A stretch of 42,256 bases of DNA from the NCBI GenBank assembly GCA_036276115.1, contig DATBEM010000019.1, positions 1 through 42,256 of the forward strand, written 5' to 3'. A program made the translations under genes and the position numbers. The stretch comes from Trebonia sp036276115 (GTDB lineage: Bacteria; Actinomycetota; Actinomycetes; Streptosporangiales; Streptosporangiaceae). The notes under the pieces were generated by a model. That model had not been told where the DNA came from and did no database searches. It was given only the letters and a program-made list of their open reading frames with translations. Shown in pieces: positions 23,092-30,320 of the stretch; the stretch's first letter is position 1, and each line of letters starts with the position of its first letter.

Positions 23092-23706
23092 CTATGCCTC
23101 GCTCGGTTCCGGCGCGGGAGCGGTAGACGGGCGCGGGCTAGGCACCGGCCGTGGCGGGGCCTGCTGGGCCGGCGCCTTGACATTGCTCTCGACCTTCTTC
23201 CGGTGCGGTCCAAGCACCATGATCATGTTCCGGCCGTCCTGCTTGGCCTGGGCCTCCACGAAGCCGAGCTCCTGGACGTCGTCGGCCAGCCTCTGCAGCA
23301 GCCGGAACCCGAGTTCCGGCCGGGACTGCTCGCGGCCGCGGAACATGATCGTCACCTTGACCTTGTCGCCCGCCTTGAGGAACCGCTCGACATGGCCCCG
23401 CTTGGTGCCGTAGTCGTGCGGGTCGATCTTCGGGCGGAGCTTGATCTCCTTGACGATGGTCTGCGTCTGGTTCTTGCGGGACTCCCGCGCCTTGACCGCC
23501 GACTCGTACTTGAACTTCCCGTAGTCCATCAGCTTGCAGACCGGAGGCCGCGCGGTCGGCGCTACCTCAACCAGGTCAAGGTCAGCCTCCTGGGCCAGCC
23601 GGAGCGCCTCGGTTATCGAGACGATCCCGATCTGCTCGCCCTTGGCACCGACAAGCCGTACTTCCGGCGACCGGATGCGGTCGTTGACACGCGTTTCGGC
23701 GCTGAT
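23092..23706 (-). CDS. infC: Translation initiation factor IF-3, ATC start
   Basis: Keeps 30S subunits free and checks start codons. The core runs from ISAETRVNDRIRSPEVRLVG through VCKLMDYGKFKYES, the linker KIDPHDYGTKRGHVERFLKAGD, and FRGREQSRPELG to DGRNMIMVLGPHRKK. A Pro-rich tail of about 25 residues follows. The family homology starts at ATC (23704-23706), which follows GGAGGTCAC; the codons before it (YGGH) simply translate that ribosome site. IF-3 genes typically use rare AUU/AUC starts so that IF-3 represses its own translation. ATC gives 204 residues; an ATG 21 codons earlier is less likely. Confidence 0.93.
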   Translation of the reverse strand: MSAETRVNDRIRSPEVRLVGAKGEQIGIVSITEALRLAQEADLDLVEVAPTARPPVCKLMDYGKFKYESAVKARESRKNQTQTIVKEIKLRPKIDPHDYGTKRGHVERFLKAGDKVKVTIMFRGREQSRPELGFRLLQRLADDVQELGFVEAQAKQDGRNMIMVLGPHRKKVESNVKAPAQQAPPRPVPSPRPSTAPAPEPSEA

Positions 23707-24017
23707 GTGACCTCCATAAGCCTCATCTGCAGCCGCCGGGCGATCCGGCGGCATCGTTGCCGCGATCACGCCTAAACGGAAAAAGCCCCGTCAGGCGCAT
23801 GCGCTACGGGGCACCACGACAACAGCGTTCGGTCGCGTGTTCCCGTCCCGCCGGACGGTCCCGCGAGCGGCGGTCCCGGTACCGGGACCGCGGCGCTGTG
23901 CCGAACCCACTAGCCTTGCGGCCAGTCAGGTGGGAGGTGGTCCTCCGCTTCGCACATCCAGCACCGGCATGTCCTAGCCGGACCTGCCATGCGCTGGATA
24001 GATCTGCGCACAGCATA
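23707..24017 (-). promoter_or_regulatory. Long structured infC leader
   Basis: About 300 bases with no convincing gene precede infC. The -10-like TATGCT (24012-24017, in the extended form TGCTATGCT) may start the transcript. The RNA would hold GGAGG-ACCA-CCTCC (23940-23953), a 22-bp perfect palindrome GCGGTCCCGGT/ACCGGGACCGC (23870-23891), and a terminator hairpin (23780-23812) 74 bases before the start codon. This is the layout of an attenuated ribosomal-protein leader. The ligand (L20, L35, IF-3 or something else) cannot be told from the sequence. Confidence 0.6.
23780..23812 (-). terminator. Intrinsic terminator in the infC leader (attenuator)
   Basis: On the minus strand GCCCCGT (23806-23812) pairs with ACGGGGC (23785-23791); the loop itself contains the palindrome GCGCATGCGC (23795-23804), and TTTTT follows (23780-23784). 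This is the best textbook terminator in the window. As it precedes infC on the same transcript, it is most likely an attenuator. Confidence 0.8.
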
Positions 24018-24046
24018 GCACAACGCGGCCCGGTACCCGGAACGCG

Positions 24047-24084
24047 CCGGAGGGCCGCGCCCCCGCGGGGGCGCGGCCCTCCGG
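24047..24084 (-). terminator. 38-bp perfect palindrome, terminator of the efflux operon
   Basis: CCGGAGGGCCGCGCCCCC pairs with its exact complement across a 2-base centre (24047-24084), starting 12 bases after the permease stop codon. It has no T-run. It separates the efflux operon from the infC promoter just downstream. Confidence 0.8.
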
Positions 24085-24095
24085 CCCGGGAGCCG

Positions 24096-25043
24096 CTAGT
24101 TGATCACCCGGTTGCGGAAGCTGCGCACCCCCAGGTACCCGAAGACCGCCGTGCCGCCGATGAGGGCGACGAGCACCGCCCAGACCGGCATGTGGCCGGT
24201 GGCGGGGGTGAGGGCCGCCCGCAGCCCCTCGGACATGTAGACCATCGGGTTGACCAGGACGAGGATCTGCAGCCAGCGGATCGCGTGCAGCGCCGACCAC
24301 GGGTAGTAGACGCAGCCGAGCATGGTCAGCGGCATGAGCACGACGGCGAACACCATCTGCATCTTGCGCGGGTCGACCACGGTGCCCAGCAGCAGGCCCA
24401 TCGCCGCGGTCAGGGTGGAGGCGAACACCATGACGACGATGAACAGGAACCAGTTGTAGACGTGGATGTGCGGCCCCTGCCCGGCGGCGTGCACGAAGTA
24501 CGTGACCGGCAGCACGATGAGGGCGCCGATGAACGCCTGGATCGCGCCCGCGCAGATCTTCTGGATGCCCAGCACCCGGATCGGCACCGGGGCCAGCGCC
24601 CGGTCCTCGATCGTGCGCTGCCAGGAGAACTCCATGACCAGCGGCATCGTGGTGCCGAACATGCCCTGCATGAGGAACATCGACCCCATCAGGCCGGGCA
24701 CGAGGACGGTGGCGAAGTTCTCGCCGCCGCCGGCCGCGCCGCCGCCGAGGCTGATGCCGCTGCCGATCTTGGGGAACACGTAGGCGAAGACGAAGACGAA
24801 CAGCAGCGGCTGCATGACCGAGCGCGTGAACGTGGAGCCGGCGTTGCGGCCGAGCACCCGGACCTCGCGCGCCATCATCGCGCCGAACGTCTTGAGCAGG
24901 GTCGGCGACGGGACGGGGGCGCCGGAGATCAGGGCCGCGATCGCCGCGGTGGCGATCGGGTCCCCCGTCGCGCCGAGGCCGGGACGGCCGGCGGCGGCCG
25001 GGGCGGGGCGGCCGGGGCCGCCGCGCTGGATGGTAGTTGCCAT
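24096..25043 (-). CDS. ABC-2 type transporter permease (DrrB family)
   Basis: Membrane partner of the ATPase encoded just upstream. The 315-residue protein has an Ala/Gly/Pro-rich cytoplasmic start, then FGAMMAREVRVLGRN leading into about six membrane helices, for example VMQPLLFVFVFAYVF, FIVVMVFASTLTAAMGLLLG, VLMPLTMLGCVYYPW and the last, AVLVALIGGTAVFGYLGV. The segment WSALHAIRWLQILVLVNPM is typical of DrrB/NodJ-like permeases. It is 6 bases after the ATPase gene. A drug-export role is inferred from the family and from MarR control; the substrate is unknown. Confidence 0.9.
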   Translation of the reverse strand: MATTIQRGGPGRPAPAAAGRPGLGATGDPIATAAIAALISGAPVPSPTLLKTFGAMMAREVRVLGRNAGSTFTRSVMQPLLFVFVFAYVFPKIGSGISLGGGAAGGGENFATVLVPGLMGSMFLMQGMFGTTMPLVMEFSWQRTIEDRALAPVPIRVLGIQKICAGAIQAFIGALIVLPVTYFVHAAGQGPHIHVYNWFLFIVVMVFASTLTAAMGLLLGTVVDPRKMQMVFAVVLMPLTMLGCVYYPWSALHAIRWLQILVLVNPMVYMSEGLRAALTPATGHMPVWAVLVALIGGTAVFGYLGVRSFRNRVIN

Positions 25044-25049
25044 GGTCTG

Positions 25050-26060
25050 CTACTCCCGGTACTCGCGGCCGGTCAGGGTCAGGAAGACGTTCTCCAGGCT
25101 GGGCTTGGCGACCGACGCGTCGAGGACGGCCAGCCCCAGGGCCGCGCCCTTGGACACGATCAGGCCGAGCAGTCCCTCGGGCTCGCGGCTGAAGACGCGG
25201 ACCTGGTCGCCCTCGGCCTCGACTCCCTCGACGTGCGGCTGGGACGAAAGGCCGGCCCGCTCGGCGAAGTCGGCCGGAACGTCGCCCTCGAAGCGGACGC
25301 TGATCACGGTCTGGGCGCCGGCGTTCTCCTTCAGGTCCTCCTGGGTGCCCGCGGCCAGCACGCGGCCGTGGTCGACGACCGCGACGCGGTCGCAGAGGGC
25401 CTCCGCCTCCTCCATGTAGTGCGTCGTCAGCAGCACCGTCTGGCCGGTGTCGTGCAGGACGCGGAGGATCTCCCACAGGTTGACGCGGGTCTGCGGGTCC
25501 AGGCCGACGGTCGGCTCGTCCAGGAACAGCACGTCGGGAGTGTGCACCAGGGCGCGGGCGATGAGCAGCCGCCGGGCCTGGCCGCCCGAGAGCTGGTTGG
25601 CCATGGCCCTGCGCCGGTCGCCCAGGCCGAACGCGTCGATGAGCTGGGCCGCCCGCTGGGCCGCGACCTTCGCCGACAGGCCGAAGAAGCGGCTGCGGAA
25701 CTGCAGGTTCTCAGCCACCGTGAGCTGCATGTCGAGGGTGTTGTTCTGGGTGACGACGCCGATGCGGCGCTTGACCGCGACCGGATCGCGGGCGACGTCG
25801 AAGCCGGCCACCCACGCGTGCCCGCCGGTCGGCTCGATCAGCGTGGTGAGCATGCCGATCGTGGTTGACTTGCCCGCGCCGTTGGGGCCGAGCAGGCCGA
25901 AGAACTCGCCCGGGAGCACGTCGAGGTCGATGCCCCGGACCGCCTCGACGTCGCCCCGGGAGGACTTGTAGGTCTTGCGCAGCCCCTCGGTGCGGATCGC
26001 CGACTCGCCCCGGGGCGGCCCGGCGGCCGCGGGGGCCTCCTTCGCGGATGCGGCTGTCAC
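25050..26060 (-). CDS. ABC transporter ATP-binding protein (DrrA family)
   Basis: Powers the adjacent permease. The 336-residue product has Walker A GPNGAGKST, Q-loop VVTQNNTLD, signature LSGGQARRLLIARALV, Walker B VLFLDEPTVGLD and the switch histidine in LLTTHYMEEAE. The C-terminal 90 residues match the DUF4162-type tail of DrrA daunorubicin-resistance ATPases. The frame is open further upstream, but the GTG at 26060 (VTAASAKEAP) is preferred: it follows GAGAGGAGC and overlaps the marR stop by four bases (GTGA). Confidence 0.93.
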   Translation of the reverse strand: MTAASAKEAPAAAGPPRGESAIRTEGLRKTYKSSRGDVEAVRGIDLDVLPGEFFGLLGPNGAGKSTTIGMLTTLIEPTGGHAWVAGFDVARDPVAVKRRIGVVTQNNTLDMQLTVAENLQFRSRFFGLSAKVAAQRAAQLIDAFGLGDRRRAMANQLSGGQARRLLIARALVHTPDVLFLDEPTVGLDPQTRVNLWEILRVLHDTGQTVLLTTHYMEEAEALCDRVAVVDHGRVLAAGTQEDLKENAGAQTVISVRFEGDVPADFAERAGLSSQPHVEGVEAEGDQVRVFSREPEGLLGLIVSKGAALGLAVLDASVAKPSLENVFLTLTGREYRE

Positions 26061-26602
26061 GTGCCGCGCTCCTCTCGCGTTAGCTTGCTGAAAGTGCTGA
26101 TCATCTGGTGGAAGAAGTCCCGGATGACGGGCTCGTCGCGCTCGGACACGAACTTGAACGCGTCCCGCCACAGCGGCCCGGCCACCAGGGCGTACGCCTC
26201 GGCCGCCGCGCGCCCCTCGTCGGTGATGTGCAGGCGGATGACCCGGCGGTCCTCGTCGTCGGGCCGGCGGCTGACGTAGCCCTCCTTCATGAGGGTGTTG
26301 ACGACCGCGGTCAGCGTCCCCGGGCTGGTGGCGCCGCGCGTGGCGACCTCGGAGGACTTCAGGCCGTCCTGCTCCAGGAGCACGCGGAGCACGCCGAGGC
26401 CGGCCGGCGACAGCCGGACCCCGGCCCTTCGGACCGTGTCGGCGTAGTACGTGCCCATGAGCCGGGTGGCGATGACGATGAGCAAGGACAGCGGCGCGTC
26501 CGCGGGGACGCCCTCCCCGTCCAGGCGCAGCGCCCAGTGCTTGCCCGGCTCCGGCTGCGGCTCGACCGAGCCGGGGCCGCGGGCGTCCCGTTCCTCGTCC
26601 AC
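26057..26602 (-). CDS. MarR-family transcriptional regulator
   Basis: A 181-residue winged-helix protein, first gene of marR-ATPase-permease. The DNA-binding part shows LSPAGLGVLRVLLEQDGL, SSEVATRGATSPGTLTAVVNTL and the wing YVSRRPDDEDRRVIRLHIT. The flanking helices for dimerisation are present. The extra N-terminal 30 residues are acidic and Pro-rich. The GTG at 26602 lies seven bases after a -10 box, so the mRNA is probably leaderless. Such genes usually repress their own operon and are released by the exported compound; that is inference here. Confidence 0.9.
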   Translation of the reverse strand: MDEERDARGPGSVEPQPEPGKHWALRLDGEGVPADAPLSLLIVIATRLMGTYYADTVRRAGVRLSPAGLGVLRVLLEQDGLKSSEVATRGATSPGTLTAVVNTLMKEGYVSRRPDDEDRRVIRLHITDEGRAAAEAYALVAGPLWRDAFKFVSERDEPVIRDFFHQMISTFSKLTREERGT

Positions 26603-26608
26603 GCGCCC

Positions 26609-26673
26609 AGTGTGCCCGCAGAGAGCTTCGAGGTCAAATTATTTTGGGTCGAATTTTTTGGGCCCGAAATTTC
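26609..26673 (-). promoter_or_regulatory. marR promoter with AT-rich direct repeats (likely operator)
   Basis: Promoter: TTGACC (26632-26637), 17 bases, CACACT (26609-26614), placing the start at or next to the GTG at 26602. Directly upstream lies a strongly AT-rich stretch with two related 15-17-base units: TTTTGGGTCGAATTT (26642-26656) and TTTTGGGCCCGAAATTT (26656-26672), period 14. The palindrome GAAATTTC (26666-26673) closes it. This is the most AT-rich spot of the window and a good candidate for MarR binding. Confidence 0.6.
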
Positions 26674-26694
26674 TCTGGCAGGGGCCCGCGGCAC

Positions 26695-27549
26695 TCAGGC
26701 CAGGCGGGTGACCTCCACCGTGACCTCCATGTCGCTGCGCGGGGGGCCGTGGTAGATGCCCTTCAGGGGCGGGACATCGGTGTAGTCGCGGCCGCGGGCG
26801 ACGACGACGTGCCGCTCCCCCACGTCGGCGCCGCTGGTCGGGTCGAGCGGGGTCCAGTCGCCCGCCCAGTACTCGACCCAGGCGTGGCTCTGGCCGATCG
26901 CGGTGCGGCCCGGCTTGGCGGCGGCGTCGGGGTGCAGGTAGCCGGAGACGTAGCGGGCGGGCAGCCCGGCCGCGCGCAGCAGGGCGATGGTGACCTGGGC
27001 CATGTCCTGGCAGACGCCCTGTCCCTGGTCCCACGCCTCCTGGGCGTTGGTCCGCACGCCGGTGGAGCCGGCCAGGTACGTGATCCGCGCCCGGACCGCG
27101 GCCGAGATCGCGGCGGCGGCCTCATCCGGCTCCAGCCCGGACAGCCCGGCCAGCGCCTGGGCCCGGACCGGCCCGGTCACTGTGGTCAGCGGGGTCGCCA
27201 GCGTCATCTCCAGCAGCCGCCCGGCGGCCGCCCGCTCCCTGATCCGCGCCCAGTCCAGCCGGCCGGCCGGGCCGGGGACGGGGGCCGGCGGCTCGGTCTC
27301 GACGGTGGAGGACGCCCGGATCACCAGGTCCTCATGCGCCTCGGGGAGCTCGAAGACGGTGACGTAGCTGCCCCAGTAGTCGGCGTAGGACCAGGTCGAG
27401 ACCGCGCCCGGGCCGACCGTCACCCGCGACTCCAGGGTCGTCTGGGTGAGCAGCGTCAGCGGCGTCATCCGCGCCTCGTTGAACGAGGTGAGGACCGGCC
27501 CGGAGTACTTGACCCGGGTCACGTGCTCGATTCGGAGTCTCCAGCTCAC
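26695..27549 (-). CDS. Transglutaminase-like cysteine protease/transferase
   Basis: A 284-residue protein with the bacterial transglutaminase N-terminal domain (SWRLRIEHVTRVKYSGPV, residues 1-85) and the transglutaminase-core domain. The catalytic triad is visible: C180 in GQGVCQDMAQ, H222 in GQSHAWVEYW and D236 in PLDPTSG. Such proteins are encoded with the alpha-E and circularly permuted ATP-grasp genes and are predicted to cut or transfer peptides made by the ligase. The GTG at 27549 is preceded by GCGAGGAGGGCCC, which belongs to the 77-base repeat, copy B. Confidence 0.93.
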   Translation of the reverse strand: MSWRLRIEHVTRVKYSGPVLTSFNEARMTPLTLLTQTTLESRVTVGPGAVSTWSYADYWGSYVTVFELPEAHEDLVIRASSTVETEPPAPVPGPAGRLDWARIRERAAAGRLLEMTLATPLTTVTGPVRAQALAGLSGLEPDEAAAAISAAVRARITYLAGSTGVRTNAQEAWDQGQGVCQDMAQVTIALLRAAGLPARYVSGYLHPDAAAKPGRTAIGQSHAWVEYWAGDWTPLDPTSGADVGERHVVVARGRDYTDVPPLKGIYHGPPRSDMEVTVEVTRLA

Positions 27550-27626
27550 GGGCCCTCCTCGCTAGCGCTCGCCGGCCGCATTCGCGGGAGCGCAGTGCTC
27601 ACTGGCTCGCTCGCAAGCTCGCTCAC
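27546..27626 (-). CDS. 26-residue ORF in the alpha-E/transglutaminase repeat (copy B)
   Basis: The 27-codon frame reads VSELASEPVSTAL, then PRMRP, and ends SASEEGP. Its GTG lies four bases after the alpha-E stop, and its TGA overlaps the GTG of the transglutaminase gene (GTGA). Length and reading frame equal those of copy A at 11552-11632. As in copy A, it could carry ribosomes across the gap. A stable peptide product is not shown. Confidence 0.5.
   Translation of the reverse strand: MSELASEPVSTALPRMRPASASEEGP
27550..27626 (-). repeat. 77-base start-codon-associated repeat, copy B
   Basis: Same length as copy A (11556-11632) and 65/77 identical. It begins GTGAGC and is followed by the transglutaminase start GTGAGC, a 6-base direct repeat, whereas copy A has ATGAG on both sides. 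Each copy thus repeats the start sequence of its own downstream gene. The first stem is kept by wobble pairs (GCTTGC with GTGAGC), and GCGCTC pairs with GAGCGC around CCGC-GAAT-GCGG. Confidence 0.85.
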
Positions 27627-27630
27627 GGTG

Positions 27631-28602
27631 TCAGCCGCCCACTTCCCAGGCGACCGGGGACCGGTACTGGAAGTACCGGCGGGTGATCGCCTCGCTCGCC
27701 TGCACGCAGGTGTCCTGCAGCGCGCCCAGCAGCTCGGGGAGCTGGCCGGGGAGCTGCTTGGGGTCGGCGTACTCAAGCCGGTTGCGCAGCCGCCCGACCG
27801 GGCGGCGGGCCGGGTCATCCACCCCGGCCCGGGCGGACCCGGGGCTGAGGGCCGCCAGGCAGTCCTCGGCCGTCGCCAGGGCGTGCATCACCGAGCGCGG
27901 GAACAGCCGGTCCAGCATCAGGAACTCGGCGACGGCGGCCGGGTCGGCGGCCCAGCCGTGGGTGCGGATGAACGACTCGTGCGCGCCGCAGGCACCCAGC
28001 AGGACCGGCCAGCCGAGGTCGTCCGGGGCCGACATCCGGGCCAGCAGCAGCCGGGCGGTCATGTCGGCCCGCTCCAGGCTGCGGCCCAGGACCAGGAACC
28101 GCCAGGCGTCGTCGCGGCTCATGGTGGCGTCGGCGAGGCCGAAGAACAGCGCCGCCCGCTCGCGGATGAACCGCAGGTACACGTGCGGGCCGAGCCGCTC
28201 GGCGGCGCGGCGCTGGCCGGCCAGGCCGTGGCTGGTGACGTTGAGGCACTCCCACATCTCGCTGGAGATCACCTCGCGGATGCCCCGGGCGCCCGCCCGG
28301 GCCGCCAGGAGCGCCCCCGCGATCGCGCTCGGCGAGGCCCCGTCGTAGACAAGCCGGAGCATGACCAGGTCGACGTCGACCGCCGGGTCCGGGTCCGTGC
28401 CGGAAAGGGCTGGACGGGCACCGGAGGGAACGCCGAGGATCGCGAACAGGGCGCGGCAGGACGCGTCGGCGTCGCCGCCGGACTGGCCCAGCATCCGGTG
28501 GACGTACACGTCGACCAGCCGGGCGGTGTCGTCGGCGCGCTCGACGTAGCGCCCGGCCCAGTACAGGGTCTCGGCGATCCGGGACAGCAGCTCGCTCTTC
28601 AC
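27631..28602 (-). CDS. Alpha-E domain protein (DUF403)
   Basis: An all-helical 323-residue protein beginning VKSELLSRIAETLYWAGRYVERADDTARLVDVY, the hallmark of alpha-E proteins. Other conserved pieces are REVISSEMWECLN and LGRSLERADMTARLLL, an internal near-repeat of the first motif. Its biochemical role is unknown; it is nearly always encoded with the permuted ATP-grasp protein and a transglutaminase, so a scaffold or partner role in peptide ligation is inferred. The GTG at 28602 overlaps the upstream stop by four bases (GTGA). The open frame upstream of it is ATP-grasp sequence in another frame and was not used. Confidence 0.93.
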   Translation of the reverse strand: MKSELLSRIAETLYWAGRYVERADDTARLVDVYVHRMLGQSGGDADASCRALFAILGVPSGARPALSGTDPDPAVDVDLVMLRLVYDGASPSAIAGALLAARAGARGIREVISSEMWECLNVTSHGLAGQRRAAERLGPHVYLRFIRERAALFFGLADATMSRDDAWRFLVLGRSLERADMTARLLLARMSAPDDLGWPVLLGACGAHESFIRTHGWAADPAAVAEFLMLDRLFPRSVMHALATAEDCLAALSPGSARAGVDDPARRPVGRLRNRLEYADPKQLPGQLPELLGALQDTCVQASEAITRRYFQYRSPVAWEVGG

Positions 28603-30173
28603 TGCTGCTCCGGGCCGATCTGCCGGCTGGCCGGGGCCGAGCTGGGGTCCGGGCCGTAATGCGCCTCCGGCATCATCATGGCCAGGTGGGCGCCCGCCGG
28701 AGCCACGCCGTCGGCGGGAGTGCGGTCCGGCTCGATCACCCAGGTGTCCTTGCTCCCGCCGCCCTGGGAGGAGTTGACCTTCAGCTCCCCCTCGCGGAAC
28801 GCGACCCGGGTCAGGCCACCGGGCAGCACCCACACGTCGGTGCCGTCGTTGACGGCGAACGGGCGCAGGTCGATGTGCCGGGGCGCCAGCTTCTCCCCTA
28901 TCAGGACCGGCGAGGTGGACAGGGCGACCGGGCGCTGGGCCATCCAGCCGCGCGGGTTGGCCGCCACCTCGGCCCGCACCCGGGCCAGCTCCTCGGGGGC
29001 GGCCCGGGGGCCGATGACGATCCCGGCCCCGCCCGCCCCGTCAACCGGCTTCAGCACCAGCTCGTGCGCCCGGTCCAGGGCCCAGGCGAGCACCTCGGGG
29101 TCATCCAGCCGGTAGGACTCGACGTTGTCCAGCAGTGGCTCCTCTCCCAGGTAGTAGCGGATCAGGTCCGGCATGTAGGTGTAGATGAGCTTGTCGTCGG
29201 CGACGCCGTTGCCGACCCCGTTGGCGATCGTGACGTTGCCCGCCCGGGCCGCGTTGATCAGGCCGGGGCAGCCGAGCACCGATTCGGGCCGGAAGTGCAT
29301 CGGGTCGAGCCAGTCATCGTCGACCCGGCGGTAGACCACGTCCACCGGCCGGCGGCCGTGGGTGGTGTGCACGTACACGCGGTTGCGGTAGCAGAACAGG
29401 TCGCGGCCCTCGACCAGCTCCACCCCCATCAGCCGGGCCAGCAGGGTGTGCTCGAAGTAGGCCGCGTTGTGCACGCCGGGGGTGAGGACCACCACGAACG
29501 GGTCGGTCACCCCGTGCGGGGCGGCGGCCCGCAGCGCCCCCAGCAGCCTGCTCGGGTACTCGTCGACCTGGTGGATCCGGTGGTCGGCGAACAGGGCGGG
29601 GAAGATCCGGGTCATCGCCAGGCGGTTCTCCAGGACGTAGCTGACGCCGCTGGGGACCCGGACGTTGTCCTCCAGGACGCGGAACTTGCCCTGCTCGTCG
29701 CGGATCAGGTCGATCCCGGCGACGTGCACCCGGACGCCGTTGGCAGGGTCGAAGCCGAACGCCTCCCGGCAGAACCGGTCGCTGGTGAACACCAGGCCCC
29801 AGGGAACCACGCCGTCGTCGAAGCAGCGGCCCGCGCCGTACACGTCGGCCAGGAAGTGCTCCAGCGCCAGCACCCGCTGGCGGACCCCGCGGGAGACCAG
29901 CTCCCACTCGGCCGCCTCGACCACCCGGGGGATGAGGTCGGTCGGCATCGCCCGTTCCTCGCCCGCGAAGTCGAAGGTGACCCCCCGGTCGGTGAACACC
30001 CGTGCCAGCTGGTCCGCGCGGTACCGCAGCTCGCCCGGGTCCATCGGCTGAAGCACCGAGACCAGCGCGTCGTAGGCCGCGCGAGGCTTGCCGGGCGCCG
30101 CGAACATCTCGTCCCAGGCATCGGCGAGCCTGTATCCATCGAAAATGTCCGCCACGCCCACCAGCCTAGGCAT
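28599..30173 (-). CDS. Circularly permuted ATP-grasp protein
   Basis: A 524-residue predicted carboxylate-amine ligase of the CP_ATPgrasp_2 (old DUF404/DUF407) family. Recognisable blocks are GVTFDFAGEERAMPTDLIPRVV split by family-typical spacing, FRVLEDNVRVPSGVSYVLENR, VVLTPGVHNAAYFEH, NGVGNGVADDK, LVLKPVDGAGGAGIVIG (the nucleotide-binding loop) and LRPFAVNDGTDVWVLPGGLTRVA. It starts MPRLVGVADIFDG at 30173; a GTG six codons later is possible. It heads the ligase, alpha-E, transglutaminase operon. Its peptide substrate is unknown. Confidence 0.92.
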   Translation of the reverse strand: MPRLVGVADIFDGYRLADAWDEMFAAPGKPRAAYDALVSVLQPMDPGELRYRADQLARVFTDRGVTFDFAGEERAMPTDLIPRVVEAAEWELVSRGVRQRVLALEHFLADVYGAGRCFDDGVVPWGLVFTSDRFCREAFGFDPANGVRVHVAGIDLIRDEQGKFRVLEDNVRVPSGVSYVLENRLAMTRIFPALFADHRIHQVDEYPSRLLGALRAAAPHGVTDPFVVVLTPGVHNAAYFEHTLLARLMGVELVEGRDLFCYRNRVYVHTTHGRRPVDVVYRRVDDDWLDPMHFRPESVLGCPGLINAARAGNVTIANGVGNGVADDKLIYTYMPDLIRYYLGEEPLLDNVESYRLDDPEVLAWALDRAHELVLKPVDGAGGAGIVIGPRAAPEELARVRAEVAANPRGWMAQRPVALSTSPVLIGEKLAPRHIDLRPFAVNDGTDVWVLPGGLTRVAFREGELKVNSSQGGGSKDTWVIEPDRTPADGVAPAGAHLAMMMPEAHYGPDPSSAPASRQIGPEQQ

Positions 30174-30265
30174 CCGCTGTTCCGCTACCGTTTCCGCTCG
30201 TGACGGCTATGTTTCCAACTATTACGCCCATTACACGCACCGACCCGGGGCGCGGGCCTGCCATC

Positions 30266-30296
30266 GGGCCTTGCGGGGCCTGGTCCCGCAAGGCCC
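30266..30296 (-). terminator. Terminator hairpin after aroE
   Basis: GGGCCTTGCGGG pairs with CCCGCAAGGCCC (30266-30277 and 30285-30296), a perfect 12-bp stem with a 7-base loop, 24 bases after the aroE stop. It has no T-run. The adjacent 30174-30240 is more AT-rich and probably holds the promoter of the ATP-grasp operon. Confidence 0.75.
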
Positions 30297-30320
30297 AGGG
30301 GAATCAGCCCGCCGGGCGGA

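Noticed and set aside
27546..27818. A 90-residue frame that reads through the 77-base repeat from within the alpha-E gene
   Set aside because: Its front is an out-of-frame reading of alpha-E and is not shared with copy A; only the last 26 codons are common to both copies.
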